DNA of 64,000 nt from Streptomyces cellostaticus (lineage in GTDB: Bacteria; Actinomycetota; Actinomycetes; Streptomycetales; Streptomycetaceae): contig NZ_KQ948031.1 in the NCBI RefSeq assembly GCF_001513965.1, forward strand, positions 121,091-185,090, given 5' to 3'. The first letter of the stretch is position 1. Every line of letters starts with the position of its first letter. Shown here piece by piece: positions 1-8,885 of the stretch. Made by a program: the position numbers and the translations under genes. The notes under the pieces are model-generated. The model was not told where the DNA came from, made no database searches, and was given only the letters and a program-made list of their open reading frames with translations.

Positions 1-1080
1 CTCCCGTACGGTCAGCTCGGCCAGGCAGCCTTCCCGCTGTCTGTCGCCGGGCACGAGGGCGACACCGAGTCCGACGGCGTCGGCGACCGTACGGGGGCTG
101 TAGCGGCGGCCGCCGAGCAGGGCACGCCCGCCGAGGAGGGGCCCGGAACCCGCGAGGGCTCGCGCCAGGTCCATGTGTCCGGCGCCCGAGAGGCCGACCA
201 GGCCCAGGACTTCCCCGGCCCTGAGCTCCAGGCTGACCGGTCCCGCGCCGGCGGTCCGTACCCCGTGGAGGGTCAGGACGGCCGGGCCGCCGGCGGGGAC
301 CGCGGCGGGGCGGTGCTCGGTCGGCTCCTCGCCGGTGATGTCGTGCACCAGGCGGGCAGGGCTGTGGCCCGCCAGCGAGCCGTGGCTGACGAGGCGGCCG
401 TCGCGCAGGACGGCGAAGGTGTCCGCGACCTCGTACACCTCGTCCAGTCGGTGGCTGACGTAGAGGATGCCGTGCCCCCGGTCGCGCAGGGCGTGCAGGA
501 CGCGGAACAGCCGGGCGCAGTCGGCGGCGGGGAGGCGGGCGGTCGGCTCGTCGAGGACGATGAGCCGCGCCCGCGACGCGAGGGCTCGGGCGATACCGAC
601 CAGGGAACGCTCGGCCGGTGCGAGGTGTGCGATCGGCGTGCCGGGATCGAGATGTGCGGCGACGATCCGCAGCGCCTCGGTGCAGTGCTCCCGGGTGCGC
701 CGCCAGGAGATCAGTCCGGCGCGGCGCTGATACCCGGTGCTCAGCGCGATGTTCTCGGCGACCGTCATCCACTCCACGAGTCCGAGGTCCTGATGGATGA
801 AGGACATGCAGCGGGAGGCCGCATGGCTGCCGAGCGGGTGGCCGTCCACCGTGATCCGCCCGTAGTCGGCGTGGTGGACGCCGGCCAGCACCTTGATGAG
901 GGTGGACTTTCCGGCTCCGTTGGGGCCGAGGAGGGCGAGGACGCTGCCGGCGTGGACATCGAGGTCGACCCCGGCCAGCGCGAGCGTCCCGCCGAACCGC
1001 TTGCCGAGCCCGCGGATACGAACCAGAGGTTCCCTTGCGGAGGGCGGGACCGAGGCAGAGGTGTCGTGAGCGTCGTGCAC
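1..1080 (-). CDS. Sugar ABC transporter ATP-binding protein (RbsA/MglA/XylG type), 3' end outside the window
   Basis: This gene encodes the double-ATPase subunit of a carbohydrate importer. About 360 N-terminal residues of a family usually near 500 are visible. The first domain has Walker A GPNGAGKST at about residue 52, a signature region LAPAERSLVGIARAL of the sugar-importer kind, Walker B LIVLDEPTARL and the switch histidine in LYVSHRLDEV. The second domain begins with GLVGLSGAGHMDL, a lysine-free P-loop like those in the second half of RbsA-type proteins. I chose GTG at 1080 because GGAG lies six bases upstream and the next in-frame sequence is a flexible lead-in to the domain. The membrane and binding-protein genes should follow to the left. 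The sugar cannot be told from the sequence. Confidence 0.9.
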   Translation of the reverse strand, partial: MHDAHDTSASVPPSAREPLVRIRGLGKRFGGTLALAGVDLDVHAGSVLALLGPNGAGKSTLIKVLAGVHHADYGRITVDGHPLGSHAASRCMSFIHQDLGLVEWMTVAENIALSTGYQRRAGLISWRRTREHCTEALRIVAAHLDPGTPIAHLAPAERSLVGIARALASRARLIVLDEPTARLPAADCARLFRVLHALRDRGHGILYVSHRLDEVYEVADTFAVLRDGRLVSHGSLAGHSPARLVHDITGEEPTEHRPAAVPAGGPAVLTLHGVRTAGAGPVSLELRAGEVLGLVGLSGAGHMDLARALAGSGPLLGGRALLGGRRYSPRTVADAVGLGVALVPGDRQREGCLAELTVRE

Positions 1081-1121
1081 GGACAGCTCCGGGGGTCGGA
1101 CTGGCGAGTTCTTCCCGACAG

Positions 1122-1150
1122 GTATCAGTGATACTAGCGGCCAATATCAC
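1122..1150. promoter_or_regulatory. Palindromic operator candidate upstream of the sugar ABC gene
   Basis: Positions 1122-1134 read GTATCAGTGATAC, a perfect 6-1-6 palindrome. The half-site recurs as TATCAC at 1145-1150, which pairs with GTGATA at 1128-1133. It lies 41 bases upstream of the GTG start of the transporter ATPase. Tandem half-sites at this spacing suggest binding by a dimeric repressor, for example of the GntR, LacI or ROK families that usually control sugar importers. The regulator itself is not in the window. Confidence 0.5.
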
Positions 1151-1204
1151 AGCATTTCAGACATCTCGCCGCTCGCTGTGACTCCAACGGATCAGTGGCC
1201 CGCC

Positions 1205-4081
1205 TCAGACCCCGGCGAGCCCGCACTCGGCCCAGATGACCTTGCCCTGAGGGTTGTAACGCGTGCCCCAGCTCTGTGCCAGCTGCGCGACGAGGAACAG
1301 GCCGCGCCCTCCCTCGTCGGTGGTGGCCGCACGGCGCAGGTGCGGGGCGGTGTTGCTGGTGTCGGAGACCTCGCAGATCAGGGTGCGGTCGTGCAGGAGC
1401 CGCACCCGGATGGGCCCGGCACCGTGCCGGATGGCATTGGTGACCAGCTCGCTGAGCATCAGTTCCGCGGCGAACGCGGCCTCGTCGAGTCCCCAGTCGG
1501 CCAGCTGCCTCAGGGCGGCGGCGCGCACTTCGCTGACCAGGGCCGGGTCGGCGGGCAGGTCCCAGGTGGCGATCCGCCGGGGGTCGAGGGCATGGGTGCG
1601 GGCGACGAGCAGGGCGATGTCGTCACAGGGGTGGGCGGGCGCCACGGTGTCCAGCACCACCTGACAGGTCTCCTCGGGTGCGCGCTCCGGGTGGGCCAGG
1701 GCATCGCTCAGTTGCTCGAGGACCTGGTCGACGTCGCGGTGCCGGTCCTCGATGAGCCCGTCGGTGTAGAGGACCAGCTGGCTGCCCTGGGGGAGGTGCA
1801 TCTCGACGGCTTCGAAGGGCAGGCCCCCGAGGCCGAGAGGGGGTCCGGCGGGCAGGTCGGGGAACGACACGGTGCCGTCGGGGGCGACCAGCGCGGGCGG
1901 GGGGTGGCCCGCGCGGGCCATGGTGCACTGCTGCGTGGTCGGGTCGTAGATGGCGTAGAGGCAGGTCGCGCCGACGATGCCGACGCCGTCGGCGGCGGGA
2001 TCCTCCCGGTCCAGGCGTGCCACGAGGTTGTCGAGCTGGATGAGGACTTCGTCCGGAGGGAAGTCGAGTTCGGCGAAGCTGCGTGCGGCGGTGCGCAGCC
2101 GGCCCATGGTGGCGGCGGAGAGCATGCCGTGGCCGACGACATCGCCGACGAAGAGGCCGACGCGGGTGCCGGACAGGGGGATGACGTCGTACCAGTCTCC
2201 CCCGACGTCGGATTCGGCGGGCAGGTAGCGGTGGGCGACCTCCACGGCGTCCTGTTCGGGCAGACCGTGCGGCAGCAGGCTGCGCTGGAGGGCGAGGACC
2301 ATGGTGCGTTCGCGCGTGTAGCGCCGGGCGTTGTCGATGGACAGTGCGGCGCGGCTGGCGAGCTCCTGGGCCAGCGAGCAGTCGTCGTCCCCGAACGGGG
2401 CGGGGTTCTGCGCCTGCGCGCGGTAGAAGGAGACGACGCCCAGGACGACACCCCGGGCGACCAGGGGCACCGCGATGAGGGAGTGGACGTGGCTCAGCAG
2501 CTGCTCGGTGTGCTCGGGATCGTGCGCGAGCCAGCCCGCGGCGACCTTCAGGTCCGGTTCCAGCACTGCCTGCCCGCCGGCCAGACACCGCAGCTGGGGC
2601 GTGGCCGGGCCGTAGTCGGCCTGCTTGCCGACGGGCATGAAGGGACAGTCGTCGCGGATGCCGTGGACCACCGCGCGGCGCAGGTCGCCACGCGGGTCGG
2701 TGGACTCCTCGCCGTGCAGTACGGCCTCGGGCAGGTCGATGGTGACGAAGTCGGCCAGTCGCGGTACGGCCGTCTCGGCGAGTTCCTGGGCGGTGCGGCG
2801 CACATCCAGGGTGGTGCCTATGCGGGCGCTGGCCTCGGACAGCAGCTCCAGGCGGCGGCGCGCGGCCAGGGCGTACATCCCCACGTGCGGCTCCCCCACC
2901 ATCACCAGCCCTCGCGTGGGGGGCGGGGAGCCGAGGTGATCGTCCGTCGCGCCGTCGACGTCGGCGGCCGTGGCGACCCGGCCGGGGGCAGTGCCGGAAA
3001 GGTGCCCGGGCGACGGGGGGCGGCCGGGATGCCCGGGCGCCGCGACGCCGGAAACGGCCACGGATCGCAGGGAGACGCCGGCGACGGCAGGCTCGGCGGG
3101 GAAGCCCGGCGGCTGGTCGATGTCGTACGGGGCGGCGAAGAGCTCGCGCGGTGCGGGGCCGTGCAGGACGGCTTCGATGGCGACGCCCTCCACTCCGGAG
3201 GCACTCGTCATCGGACGGCTCACGAGCGTGACCAGTCGGCCGGCCGGCAGGGACACCTCGACCGCGGCCCGCTGCGCGCAGGAGATCAGCTCGGCGGCCC
3301 GCTCCATGAGGATCGCCCGGTCATGGGGATGCAGTTCGAGAGCCAGCGCGTCCACCGCGATGCCGCGGTGCGGGGCGGCTGCTCCGGTGGCCAGATACGC
3401 CCGCAGCAGAGCGCGCTCACGCGCGGAACTCTGCCCGAGAAGCCGCCGCTCGATGGCCCCGGCCGCCTTGCGTATCACGGTGGACAGCGCCGGGTCGTCG
3501 GCACTGCGCGGATAGCCGAAGCACAGGACGCCCTCGATGCGGCCGCTTAGTGGGTCGCGAACGGGAAGCGCGCGGCAGGCGGCGCCCTGGGAGCGCTCGG
3601 CGAAGTGTTCGGCACCGTAGACCCGGATGAGCTGCCGCTCGGCCAGGGCGAGGCCGATGCCGTTGGTACCGGCGACCTGCTCGGCGAACACGAACCCCGG
3701 AACGCTCTGGATCGCCGGGAGGCTTCTGGCCAGCGACGCCTCTCCGAAACGGCGCAGCAGAACCGTCCCGCTCGCGTCGGCGACGCAGATGTTCATCGCG
3801 CTGCCGGCGAACCTGGACTGGAGCCGGTCGAGCACCGGCACGGCCGCGCGGATGATCCGCTCGTCCGGGTCGATGTCCTCCCGGAAGGGAAGGTCGGACT
3901 GGTCCGGCGACAGCCCCAGTGACCTGCAGCGCTGCCAGGAACTCAGGATCGGCGTCCGCACACCCGCCGCGACCGGTTCCCCCTGGAGGAACCGCTCACG
4001 GAAACGAGCGGGTCCCATGCCGCCTCCCGCACGCCCCGCCGGTATCGGTTCACCGCCGGACCGCATCACGCTCCGCCTCAC
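1205..4081 (-). CDS. SpoIIE-family phosphatase fused to GAF domains and an anti-sigma-factor-type ATPase domain
   Basis: This is a cytoplasmic signalling protein of about 958 residues. The N-terminal segment, including ILSSWQRCRSLGLSPD near residue 45, resembles the sensory front of AcoR-like regulators and leads into a GAF-like region (about 80-220). A second GAF domain lies at about 410-570, followed by a PP2C/SpoIIE phosphatase (about 600-810; GDWYDVIPL, LFVGDVVGHG and YTDGLIEDR carry the metal-binding aspartates). The C-terminus is an RsbW-like HATPase (about 835-955; SELVTNAIRHG and GGRGLFLV). Such proteins usually switch anti-sigma/anti-anti-sigma partners. No sigma, RsbV or RsbW gene is adjacent. 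Several starts are possible; GTG 4081 has GAGG five bases upstream, and the in-frame GTG at 4087 is less well placed. Confidence 0.88.
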   Translation of the reverse strand: MRRSVMRSGGEPIPAGRAGGGMGPARFRERFLQGEPVAAGVRTPILSSWQRCRSLGLSPDQSDLPFREDIDPDERIIRAAVPVLDRLQSRFAGSAMNICVADASGTVLLRRFGEASLARSLPAIQSVPGFVFAEQVAGTNGIGLALAERQLIRVYGAEHFAERSQGAACRALPVRDPLSGRIEGVLCFGYPRSADDPALSTVIRKAAGAIERRLLGQSSARERALLRAYLATGAAAPHRGIAVDALALELHPHDRAILMERAAELISCAQRAAVEVSLPAGRLVTLVSRPMTSASGVEGVAIEAVLHGPAPRELFAAPYDIDQPPGFPAEPAVAGVSLRSVAVSGVAAPGHPGRPPSPGHLSGTAPGRVATAADVDGATDDHLGSPPPTRGLVMVGEPHVGMYALAARRRLELLSEASARIGTTLDVRRTAQELAETAVPRLADFVTIDLPEAVLHGEESTDPRGDLRRAVVHGIRDDCPFMPVGKQADYGPATPQLRCLAGGQAVLEPDLKVAAGWLAHDPEHTEQLLSHVHSLIAVPLVARGVVLGVVSFYRAQAQNPAPFGDDDCSLAQELASRAALSIDNARRYTRERTMVLALQRSLLPHGLPEQDAVEVAHRYLPAESDVGGDWYDVIPLSGTRVGLFVGDVVGHGMLSAATMGRLRTAARSFAELDFPPDEVLIQLDNLVARLDREDPAADGVGIVGATCLYAIYDPTTQQCTMARAGHPPPALVAPDGTVSFPDLPAGPPLGLGGLPFEAVEMHLPQGSQLVLYTDGLIEDRHRDVDQVLEQLSDALAHPERAPEETCQVVLDTVAPAHPCDDIALLVARTHALDPRRIATWDLPADPALVSEVRAAALRQLADWGLDEAAFAAELMLSELVTNAIRHGAGPIRVRLLHDRTLICEVSDTSNTAPHLRRAATTDEGGRGLFLVAQLAQSWGTRYNPQGKVIWAECGLAGV

Positions 4082-4199
4082 TTCCACCTCAGATAATCCT
4101 CATATAGGAAATATCTGGCATTGACGAGGATACGGACATTGGAGACGCGAGTCACGATTCACCAGGTCCGTGCCGACGGCAACCGGGCGGGAGGGCTCG

Positions 4200-5168
4200 T
4201 CAGAGGACCGCGACCGGATTGACGGGCGAGCCCGTCCCGCCCGGCACGTTCAGCGGCGCCACGACGAGCAGGAACTCGTACCGCCCCGCTTCGGCGGTCG
4301 CGGCGGAGAGTTCCTCCAGGTCGAGGTTGTCCAGCAACGGCACCCCCATCGCGGCCACGGCCAGGGCGTGCACCGGCGAGTGCACGCCGTCCACGGGCGA
4401 GGGCCGTACATCGCTGTCGCCGTCCGAGCCGAGCAGTGCGATGCCGCGTTCGGCCAGCAGGGGTACGGCGTCCACGTGGAGGCCCGCGCTCGCGGTGTCG
4501 GCGTCCCAGGCGCCGAGTGTCTCGCGGCGGCGGGCGTGCCCGGTGCGCAGCAGTACCGCGTCGCCCTCGCCGATCGTCACATCGAGCGCCTTCTCCGCGG
4601 CGGCGATGTCACCGGCGTGCACCGCCTGTCCGGGCTCCAGCCAGCCGACGCCGAGGACGGCGGGCAGATCGAGGAGCACACCCGTCGTGGCGAGGGGCCC
4701 GAGCGCGGAGACCGCACCGAAGCGGGCGCCTGCGGCACCGACGACCTCGCGTGCCGTCCGACCGTCGTAGAGCTGCCCCCGGTAGGCGATGTGGCACAGC
4801 GCGTCGAGATGGGTGACCGCCTTGCCGTGGTAGTCGGCGGCGATGAAGTCCTTGTGCGTGGAGGGTTCCGGGCTCTCCACGTCCCCGACATCGGTCATGT
4901 GGTGCAGGGCGGGCCTACGGTTGTCCGGGCCGGGCCGGGTGTTCCAGGGCAGCGCCATCGGGACGACCGTCCCGGACCGCACCCGGGCCGCGGCCCGCCG
5001 CACATGGTCCGCGGTCACACGGTTCCAGGCACCGCGGTCGGCCGGGGCCCAGCGACCCCACGTGCGTACCGACTCGAACAGGGCGTCGAACTCCCGGCGG
5101 GAGACGGCGGGCCCGTTGCCCGCACCGGCCGGCCCGGGATCCGGGGCATCGGTGGAGCTGGAGCTCAT
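4200..5168 (-). CDS. Cyclase-family (kynurenine formamidase-like) metal hydrolase
   Basis: A soluble protein of 322 residues in the cyclase family (PF04199), which includes bacterial kynurenine formamidases and polyketide-type cyclases. The metal-binding signature is visible as YHGKAVTHLDALCHIAYRG, with two histidines and an aspartate at the usual spacing. A second conserved segment, AVLLRTGHARRR, is also typical of the family. The protein is longer than KynB (about 210) and matches the longer actinobacterial subgroup. I chose ATG 5168; GTG 5174 two codons earlier is equally open. No tryptophan-degradation genes are adjacent, so the substrate is unknown. Confidence 0.8.
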   Translation of the reverse strand: MSSSSTDAPDPGPAGAGNGPAVSRREFDALFESVRTWGRWAPADRGAWNRVTADHVRRAAARVRSGTVVPMALPWNTRPGPDNRRPALHHMTDVGDVESPEPSTHKDFIAADYHGKAVTHLDALCHIAYRGQLYDGRTAREVVGAAGARFGAVSALGPLATTGVLLDLPAVLGVGWLEPGQAVHAGDIAAAEKALDVTIGEGDAVLLRTGHARRRETLGAWDADTASAGLHVDAVPLLAERGIALLGSDGDSDVRPSPVDGVHSPVHALAVAAMGVPLLDNLDLEELSAATAEAGRYEFLLVVAPLNVPGGTGSPVNPVAVL

Positions 5169-5417
5169 CTGCACTCACCGTTTCCTGACACGGAAGAGCG
5201 TCGTCCTCGTGATCGGAAATCCAGCTTCTCCCCGGAGGGCGCCGAGTACAAGCGGCACCGCGCCCCGCTCACCGACCCGTTCCGCACGCACGATGTGCAC
5301 GACCGGTTCGCGCCGGGGGAGGGTGACGACCCCCACCCCGCCGTGTGCGGCAGCGCCGGACGGTGATTGGCTGTCCGGTGTTCCCTCAGCCAGTCCATCC
5401 ACGGGAAGGCCCCAGCC

Positions 5418-5633
5418 ATGAGCAACCCCTACACACTCGAATACAAGGTCGTCACCTTCCGCGAGTCACTGATCGGAGACGCACTGGACAGCGACAAGCT
5501 GGAGAAGGTTCTGAACAAGCACGCCGAGGACGGCTGGGCCCTCAAGGCGATCACGTCCGCCGACGTCAAGGGCCGTATAGGGCCCGGCGCGGTCGAGGGC
5601 CTGCTCATCACTCTGGAGCGTCCGCGCCGCTGA
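5418..5633 (+). CDS. DUF4177 domain small protein
   Basis: A 71-residue protein with the DUF4177 pattern: an N-terminal strand YEYKVV-like (here LEYKVVTF), a helix, and the motif LNKHAEDGWALKAI near residue 34, which is diagnostic of the family. Its function is unknown in general. It is probably a small cytoplasmic protein. ATG 5418 follows the purine-rich GGGAAGG about nine bases upstream. An in-frame upstream ATG at 5367 would add 17 residues that do not resemble the family. Confidence 0.75.
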   Translation: MSNPYTLEYKVVTFRESLIGDALDSDKLEKVLNKHAEDGWALKAITSADVKGRIGPGAVEGLLITLERPRR

Positions 5634-5770
5634 CGGACGCGGGTCCTCGACGGCACGGTGACCGACGGGCTCCGCCGCACTCGACAGTCTCGTGCGTGCG
5701 GGGCCTGTGCCGCCGGGTGGAACGTAAATGCGTCGACAGCGCCCCGCCGCGCCCGGCAAAGTGGCCGCCC

Positions 5771-6511
5771 GTGACGAGCAGTGAGCCATGGACCCGTGCG
5801 ACCGCCGACCGCTACGACGTCGAGGAGAGCGAGATGTCCTCGGCCGCCGTTCTCGGACCGACTCTCGCCTTCCTTGCCGAACTCGCCGGAGACGGCCGGG
5901 CACTGGAGTTCGCCATCGGAACCGGACGCGTGGGCGTCCCGCTCCGGGAACGCGGCGTGCCCGTGGCGGGCATCGAACTGTCCGAGCACATGGCGGCGGT
6001 CCTGCGGCGCAAGATCGACGAGCACGGGCTCCCGGTCACCATCGGGGACATGGCCACGACCGTCGTCCCCGGCGAGTTCACCCTGGTCTATCTCGTCTAC
6101 AACACCATCACGAACCTGCTCACGCAGGACGAGCAGGTCGAGTGCTTCCGAAACGCCGCACGTCACTTGGCGCCCGGCGGCCGCTTCGTCATCGAGCTGG
6201 GCGTGCCACCGCTGCGGTCCCTGCCGCCCGGGCAGGTCGCGGTGCCGTTCGACGTCTCCGAGGGGCATCTCGGCTTCGACACCTTCGACCTGGTCGAGCA
6301 GATTCTGGTCTCGCACCACTTCACCCGCGACGGCGACGACGGCCGCTACCGCCGCGGCAACTCCCGGCACCGGTACGCATGGCCGGCCGAGCTCGACCTG
6401 ATGGCACGGATCGCGGGGCTCGAGCTGGAACGACGCGTCGCGGACTGGGACGGGGCGCGGTTCGGCCAGGACTCCACGAAGCACATCTCCGTGTGGCGCA
6501 AACCGGTCTGA
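5771..6511 (+). CDS. Class I SAM-dependent methyltransferase
   Basis: A protein of about 246 residues with a Rossmann methyltransferase fold. Motif I is ALEFAIGTGRVGVPL at about residue 41. The acidic end of strand 2 is in GIELSEHM, and motif IV is around LVYNTITNLLTQ. The post-motif GGRFVIELGVP is also present. The substrate is unknown. The family contains many small-molecule methyltransferases of this length. The start is uncertain: GTG 5771 gives a complete fold but has no good ribosome-binding site. The 137 bases before it, after the DUF4177 gene, hold no other recognisable feature. Confidence 0.85.
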   Translation: MTSSEPWTRATADRYDVEESEMSSAAVLGPTLAFLAELAGDGRALEFAIGTGRVGVPLRERGVPVAGIELSEHMAAVLRRKIDEHGLPVTIGDMATTVVPGEFTLVYLVYNTITNLLTQDEQVECFRNAARHLAPGGRFVIELGVPPLRSLPPGQVAVPFDVSEGHLGFDTFDLVEQILVSHHFTRDGDDGRYRRGNSRHRYAWPAELDLMARIAGLELERRVADWDGARFGQDSTKHISVWRKPV

Positions 6512-6629
6512 GGGGACCAGCGGATGCCGGCCTCGGCAAGGGCGCCGGAGGCCGGGCCGCCGGCTGCGTGGTGACGTCCGCCGACATGGCGATCAGGGCT
6601 GGCGGTGGTACGAGGGCACCGTTGCCGGC

Positions 6630-8084
6630 CTATGCGCCACGACGGACTCGGGCTGCCTTGCGGGCCTCGGCGATCTGGCGGGCCTCGGCAGACCGGCGAG
6701 ACTCGCCACCGCCGCCGGCCCGCCCCGGGCGGGTGCCCATACCGCGGAAGGGGGCACCGCCGCGCTTCGGGCGCTCCGCGACCGGCGCGCTGCCGCCGAC
6801 GGGGACACCGGAGGGAGCCTGGGCGCCGGTGATGCGGCTCAGCTCGGCCTCGCCGGAGCGGACCTGCGTGATCTGCGGCCTGATGCCTGCGTCGGACATG
6901 AGCCGGGCCATGTCCCGGCGCTGGTTGGGGAGGACCAGCGTGACGACACTGCCGGACTCGCCGGCGCGGGCGGTACGGCCGCCGCGGTGCAGGTAGTCCT
7001 TGTGGTCGCTGGGCGGATCGACGTTGACGACGAGATCGAGGTCGTCGACGTGAATGCCCCGGGCCGCGACATTGGTGGCCACCAGCGTCGTGACGTCACC
7101 GGTCTTGAACTGTGCCAGGGTGCGGGTCCGCTGGGGCTGCGACTTGCCGCCGTGCAGCGCCGCGGCCTTCACGCCGCTGCTCAGCAGGTGCCTGGTGAAC
7201 TGGTCGACGGCATGCTTGGTGTCCAGGAACATGATCACGCGCCCGTCGCGGGCAGCGATTTCGGTGGCGGTGGCGTACTTGTCGGCGCCGTGCACCTGCA
7301 GCACGTGATGCTCCATCGTGGTGACCGCGCCCGCCGACGGGTCGACCGAATGGACCACCGGGTCATGGAGGTAACGACGGACCAGGAGGTCGATGTTGCG
7401 GTCCAGCGTGGCCGAGAACAGCATGCGCTGGCCGTCGGGACGTACCTGGTCCAGCAGTTCGGTGACCTGCGGCATGAAACCCATGTCCGCCATCTGGTCG
7501 GCCTCGTCCAGGACGGTGATGTTCACTCGGTCCAGGCGGCAGTCCTTGCGCTCGACGAGATCCGTGAGGCGGCCGGGAGTCGCGACGACCACCTCGGCCC
7601 CGGTACGCAGTGCGGCGGACTGCCTGCCGATCGACATGCCGCCGACCACAGTGGCCAGCCGCAGCTTCAGCAACCCGGCGTACGGGGCGAGCGCATCGGT
7701 GACCTGCTGGGCCAGCTCGCGCGTGGGAACGAGGATCAGGGCCAGCGGCTTCCGCGACTCGGCCCGCTGCCCGGCCGTGCGCACGAGGAGCGCCAGACCG
7801 AAGGCGAGCGTCTTGCCCGATCCGGTGCGCCCGCGGCCCAGGACGTCGCGCCCTGCGAGGGAGTTCGGCAACGTGGCGGCCTGGATCGGGAACGGCTCGT
7901 TCAGGCCGCGACTGGTGAGCATCTTCAGCAACGCGGCGGGCATGTCCAGCTCACCGAAGGTCGCGGCGGCGGGGAGGGCCGGGGTGACGGTGACCGGCAG
8001 CGCGAACTCCCCCTGTGGTGTGGCGCCGGGGCGGCCCTGACCCCGGGGCCGGAGACGGTCGTTCGTGCGAGCTGAACGGCTCAT
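6630..8084 (-). CDS. DEAD-box ATP-dependent RNA helicase (RhlE/CsdA-like)
   Basis: A 484-residue RNA helicase that should unwind RNA duplexes, as in cold adaptation or RNA turnover. Visible motifs, in order, are the Q-motif region EPFPIQAATLP, motif I GRTGSGKT (85-92), PTRELA (Ia), TPGRL, DEAD (193-196), SAT, and the C-terminal RecA domain with LHGGKSQPQRTRTL, ATNVAARGIHV and HRGGRTARAG. The tail is short, basic and low in complexity. It lies immediately downstream of, and in the same direction as, a cold-shock protein gene, although a strong terminator separates the two. ATG 8084 has GAGGAAGG about seven bases upstream. Confidence 0.93.
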   Translation of the reverse strand: MSRSARTNDRLRPRGQGRPGATPQGEFALPVTVTPALPAAATFGELDMPAALLKMLTSRGLNEPFPIQAATLPNSLAGRDVLGRGRTGSGKTLAFGLALLVRTAGQRAESRKPLALILVPTRELAQQVTDALAPYAGLLKLRLATVVGGMSIGRQSAALRTGAEVVVATPGRLTDLVERKDCRLDRVNITVLDEADQMADMGFMPQVTELLDQVRPDGQRMLFSATLDRNIDLLVRRYLHDPVVHSVDPSAGAVTTMEHHVLQVHGADKYATATEIAARDGRVIMFLDTKHAVDQFTRHLLSSGVKAAALHGGKSQPQRTRTLAQFKTGDVTTLVATNVAARGIHVDDLDLVVNVDPPSDHKDYLHRGGRTARAGESGSVVTLVLPNQRRDMARLMSDAGIRPQITQVRSGEAELSRITGAQAPSGVPVGGSAPVAERPKRGGAPFRGMGTRPGRAGGGGESRRSAEARQIAEARKAARVRRGA

Positions 8085-8208
8085 GGAGAACCTTCCTCAA
8101 CAGGGCGCGCATCGAGGAATTACCGACAGGAATGAGTCGGATAAATTGCAAGCACGAGCCGAATGTAAATCTAAAAGAATTCCAGCGGAATATAAAGAGC
8201 AGCAGTAA
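8085..8208 (-). promoter_or_regulatory. AT-rich upstream region of the RNA helicase
   Basis: This 124-base gap is markedly richer in A and T than its surroundings. On the minus strand it contains TTTACA, 17 bases, then ATTTAT, a fair sigma-70-like arrangement that would leave a leader of roughly 70-80 bases before the helicase ATG. AT-rich promoters and leaders are common for cold-inducible genes. The exact boxes are my inference and have not been mapped. Confidence 0.35.
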
Positions 8209-8240
8209 GCTGAGGCCCCGCCGCAGGGCGGGGCCTCAGC
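8209..8240 (-). terminator. Strong intrinsic terminator of the cold-shock gene
   Basis: A perfect 14-bp inverted repeat, GCTGAGGCCCCGCC (8209-8222) and its complement (8227-8240), with a 4-base loop. It begins 19 bases past the stop of the cold-shock gene in the direction of transcription. The sequence after it on the minus strand is T-rich, including CTCTTTATATTCC. Confidence 0.9.
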
Positions 8241-8259
8241 CATCTCATGCGCTTCGACG

Positions 8260-8463
8260 TCAGGCGGGAGTGATGTTCTCCGCCTGCGGGCCCTTCTGGC
8301 CCTGCGTGACGTCAAAGTTCACCCGCTGGCCTTCCTGGAGCTCGCGGAAACCCTGGGCGGCGATGTTCGAGTAGTGGGCGAAGACGTCCGGGCCGCCGCC
8401 GTCCTGCTCGATGAAGCCGAAGCCCTTTTCCGCGTTGAACCACTTGACGGTGCCAGTAGCCAT
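8260..8463 (-). CDS. Cold-shock protein (CspA family RNA chaperone)
   Basis: A 67-residue single cold-shock (OB-fold) domain that covers the whole protein. Both RNA-binding motifs are visible: KWFNAEKGFGFIEQ with the RNP1 aromatic residues, and DVFAHYSNI as RNP2. It is an RNA chaperone that melts secondary structure in the cytoplasm. ATG 8463 is preceded by AAGGAGA seven bases upstream. The family is usually autoregulated through a long 5' leader, and about 240 bases separate this start from the next recognisable upstream element. It is strongly terminated by the hairpin at 8209-8240. Confidence 0.97.
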   Translation of the reverse strand: MATGTVKWFNAEKGFGFIEQDGGGPDVFAHYSNIAAQGFRELQEGQRVNFDVTQGQKGPQAENITPA

Positions 8464-8630
8464 GTCACATCTCCTTGGGGGCAGTACCCGGGGACCCACG
8501 CCATGCGAACCCCTGCGTTGCCACAATGAGCCCCGTCCGGACAAGCACCGGAGATACAGAAATGCCCGACGGCATACGGCCGCCAAGGCACTTGAAGTTT
8601 CGGGAACCACAACTGCAACTATCACCAATT

Positions 8631-8674
8631 TTAGCACGGCGCACACGACCCGCTTAGCACGGCACACACGACCC
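8631..8674. repeat. Tandem 21-bp direct repeat upstream of the cold-shock gene
   Basis: Two copies of TTAGCACGGC(G/A)CACACGACCC, at 8631-8651 and 8654-8674, are identical except for one base and are offset by 23 bases. They lie 168-211 bases upstream of the csp start, within the likely promoter/leader region. An offset of about two helical turns would put two copies of a DNA-binding protein on the same face. Confidence 0.75.
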
Positions 8675-8885
8675 GGCGGGAGCACCGGATGAATATGTCA
8701 GCCGGCGCAAACTCGACTACATAAGGAAGGTGAATTTTCAGATTACACACGGTGCAGCCAGGAGGGCCGAGTCGGCGATAGCCGGACAGCCAGGTCCACG
8801 CCACCTCGTCACCCTCGGCCAAGCCGATCCGCAGCCACGACAGGCCCTCGATCACGTTCAGGTCCGTACCGCGCAAGGCTTCTCC

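Noticed and set aside
1178..3550. A 790-codon plus-strand frame
   Set aside because: It is exactly opposite the SpoIIE-family gene, whose domains are unmistakable, and its translation is G/V/A-rich without any motif.
5345..5770. In-frame N-terminal extension of the methyltransferase
   Set aside because: It runs over the DUF4177 gene in another frame and matches no methyltransferase N-terminus.
8631..8674. A CRISPR-like array
   Set aside because: Only two adjacent copies, separated by two bases and without spacers.
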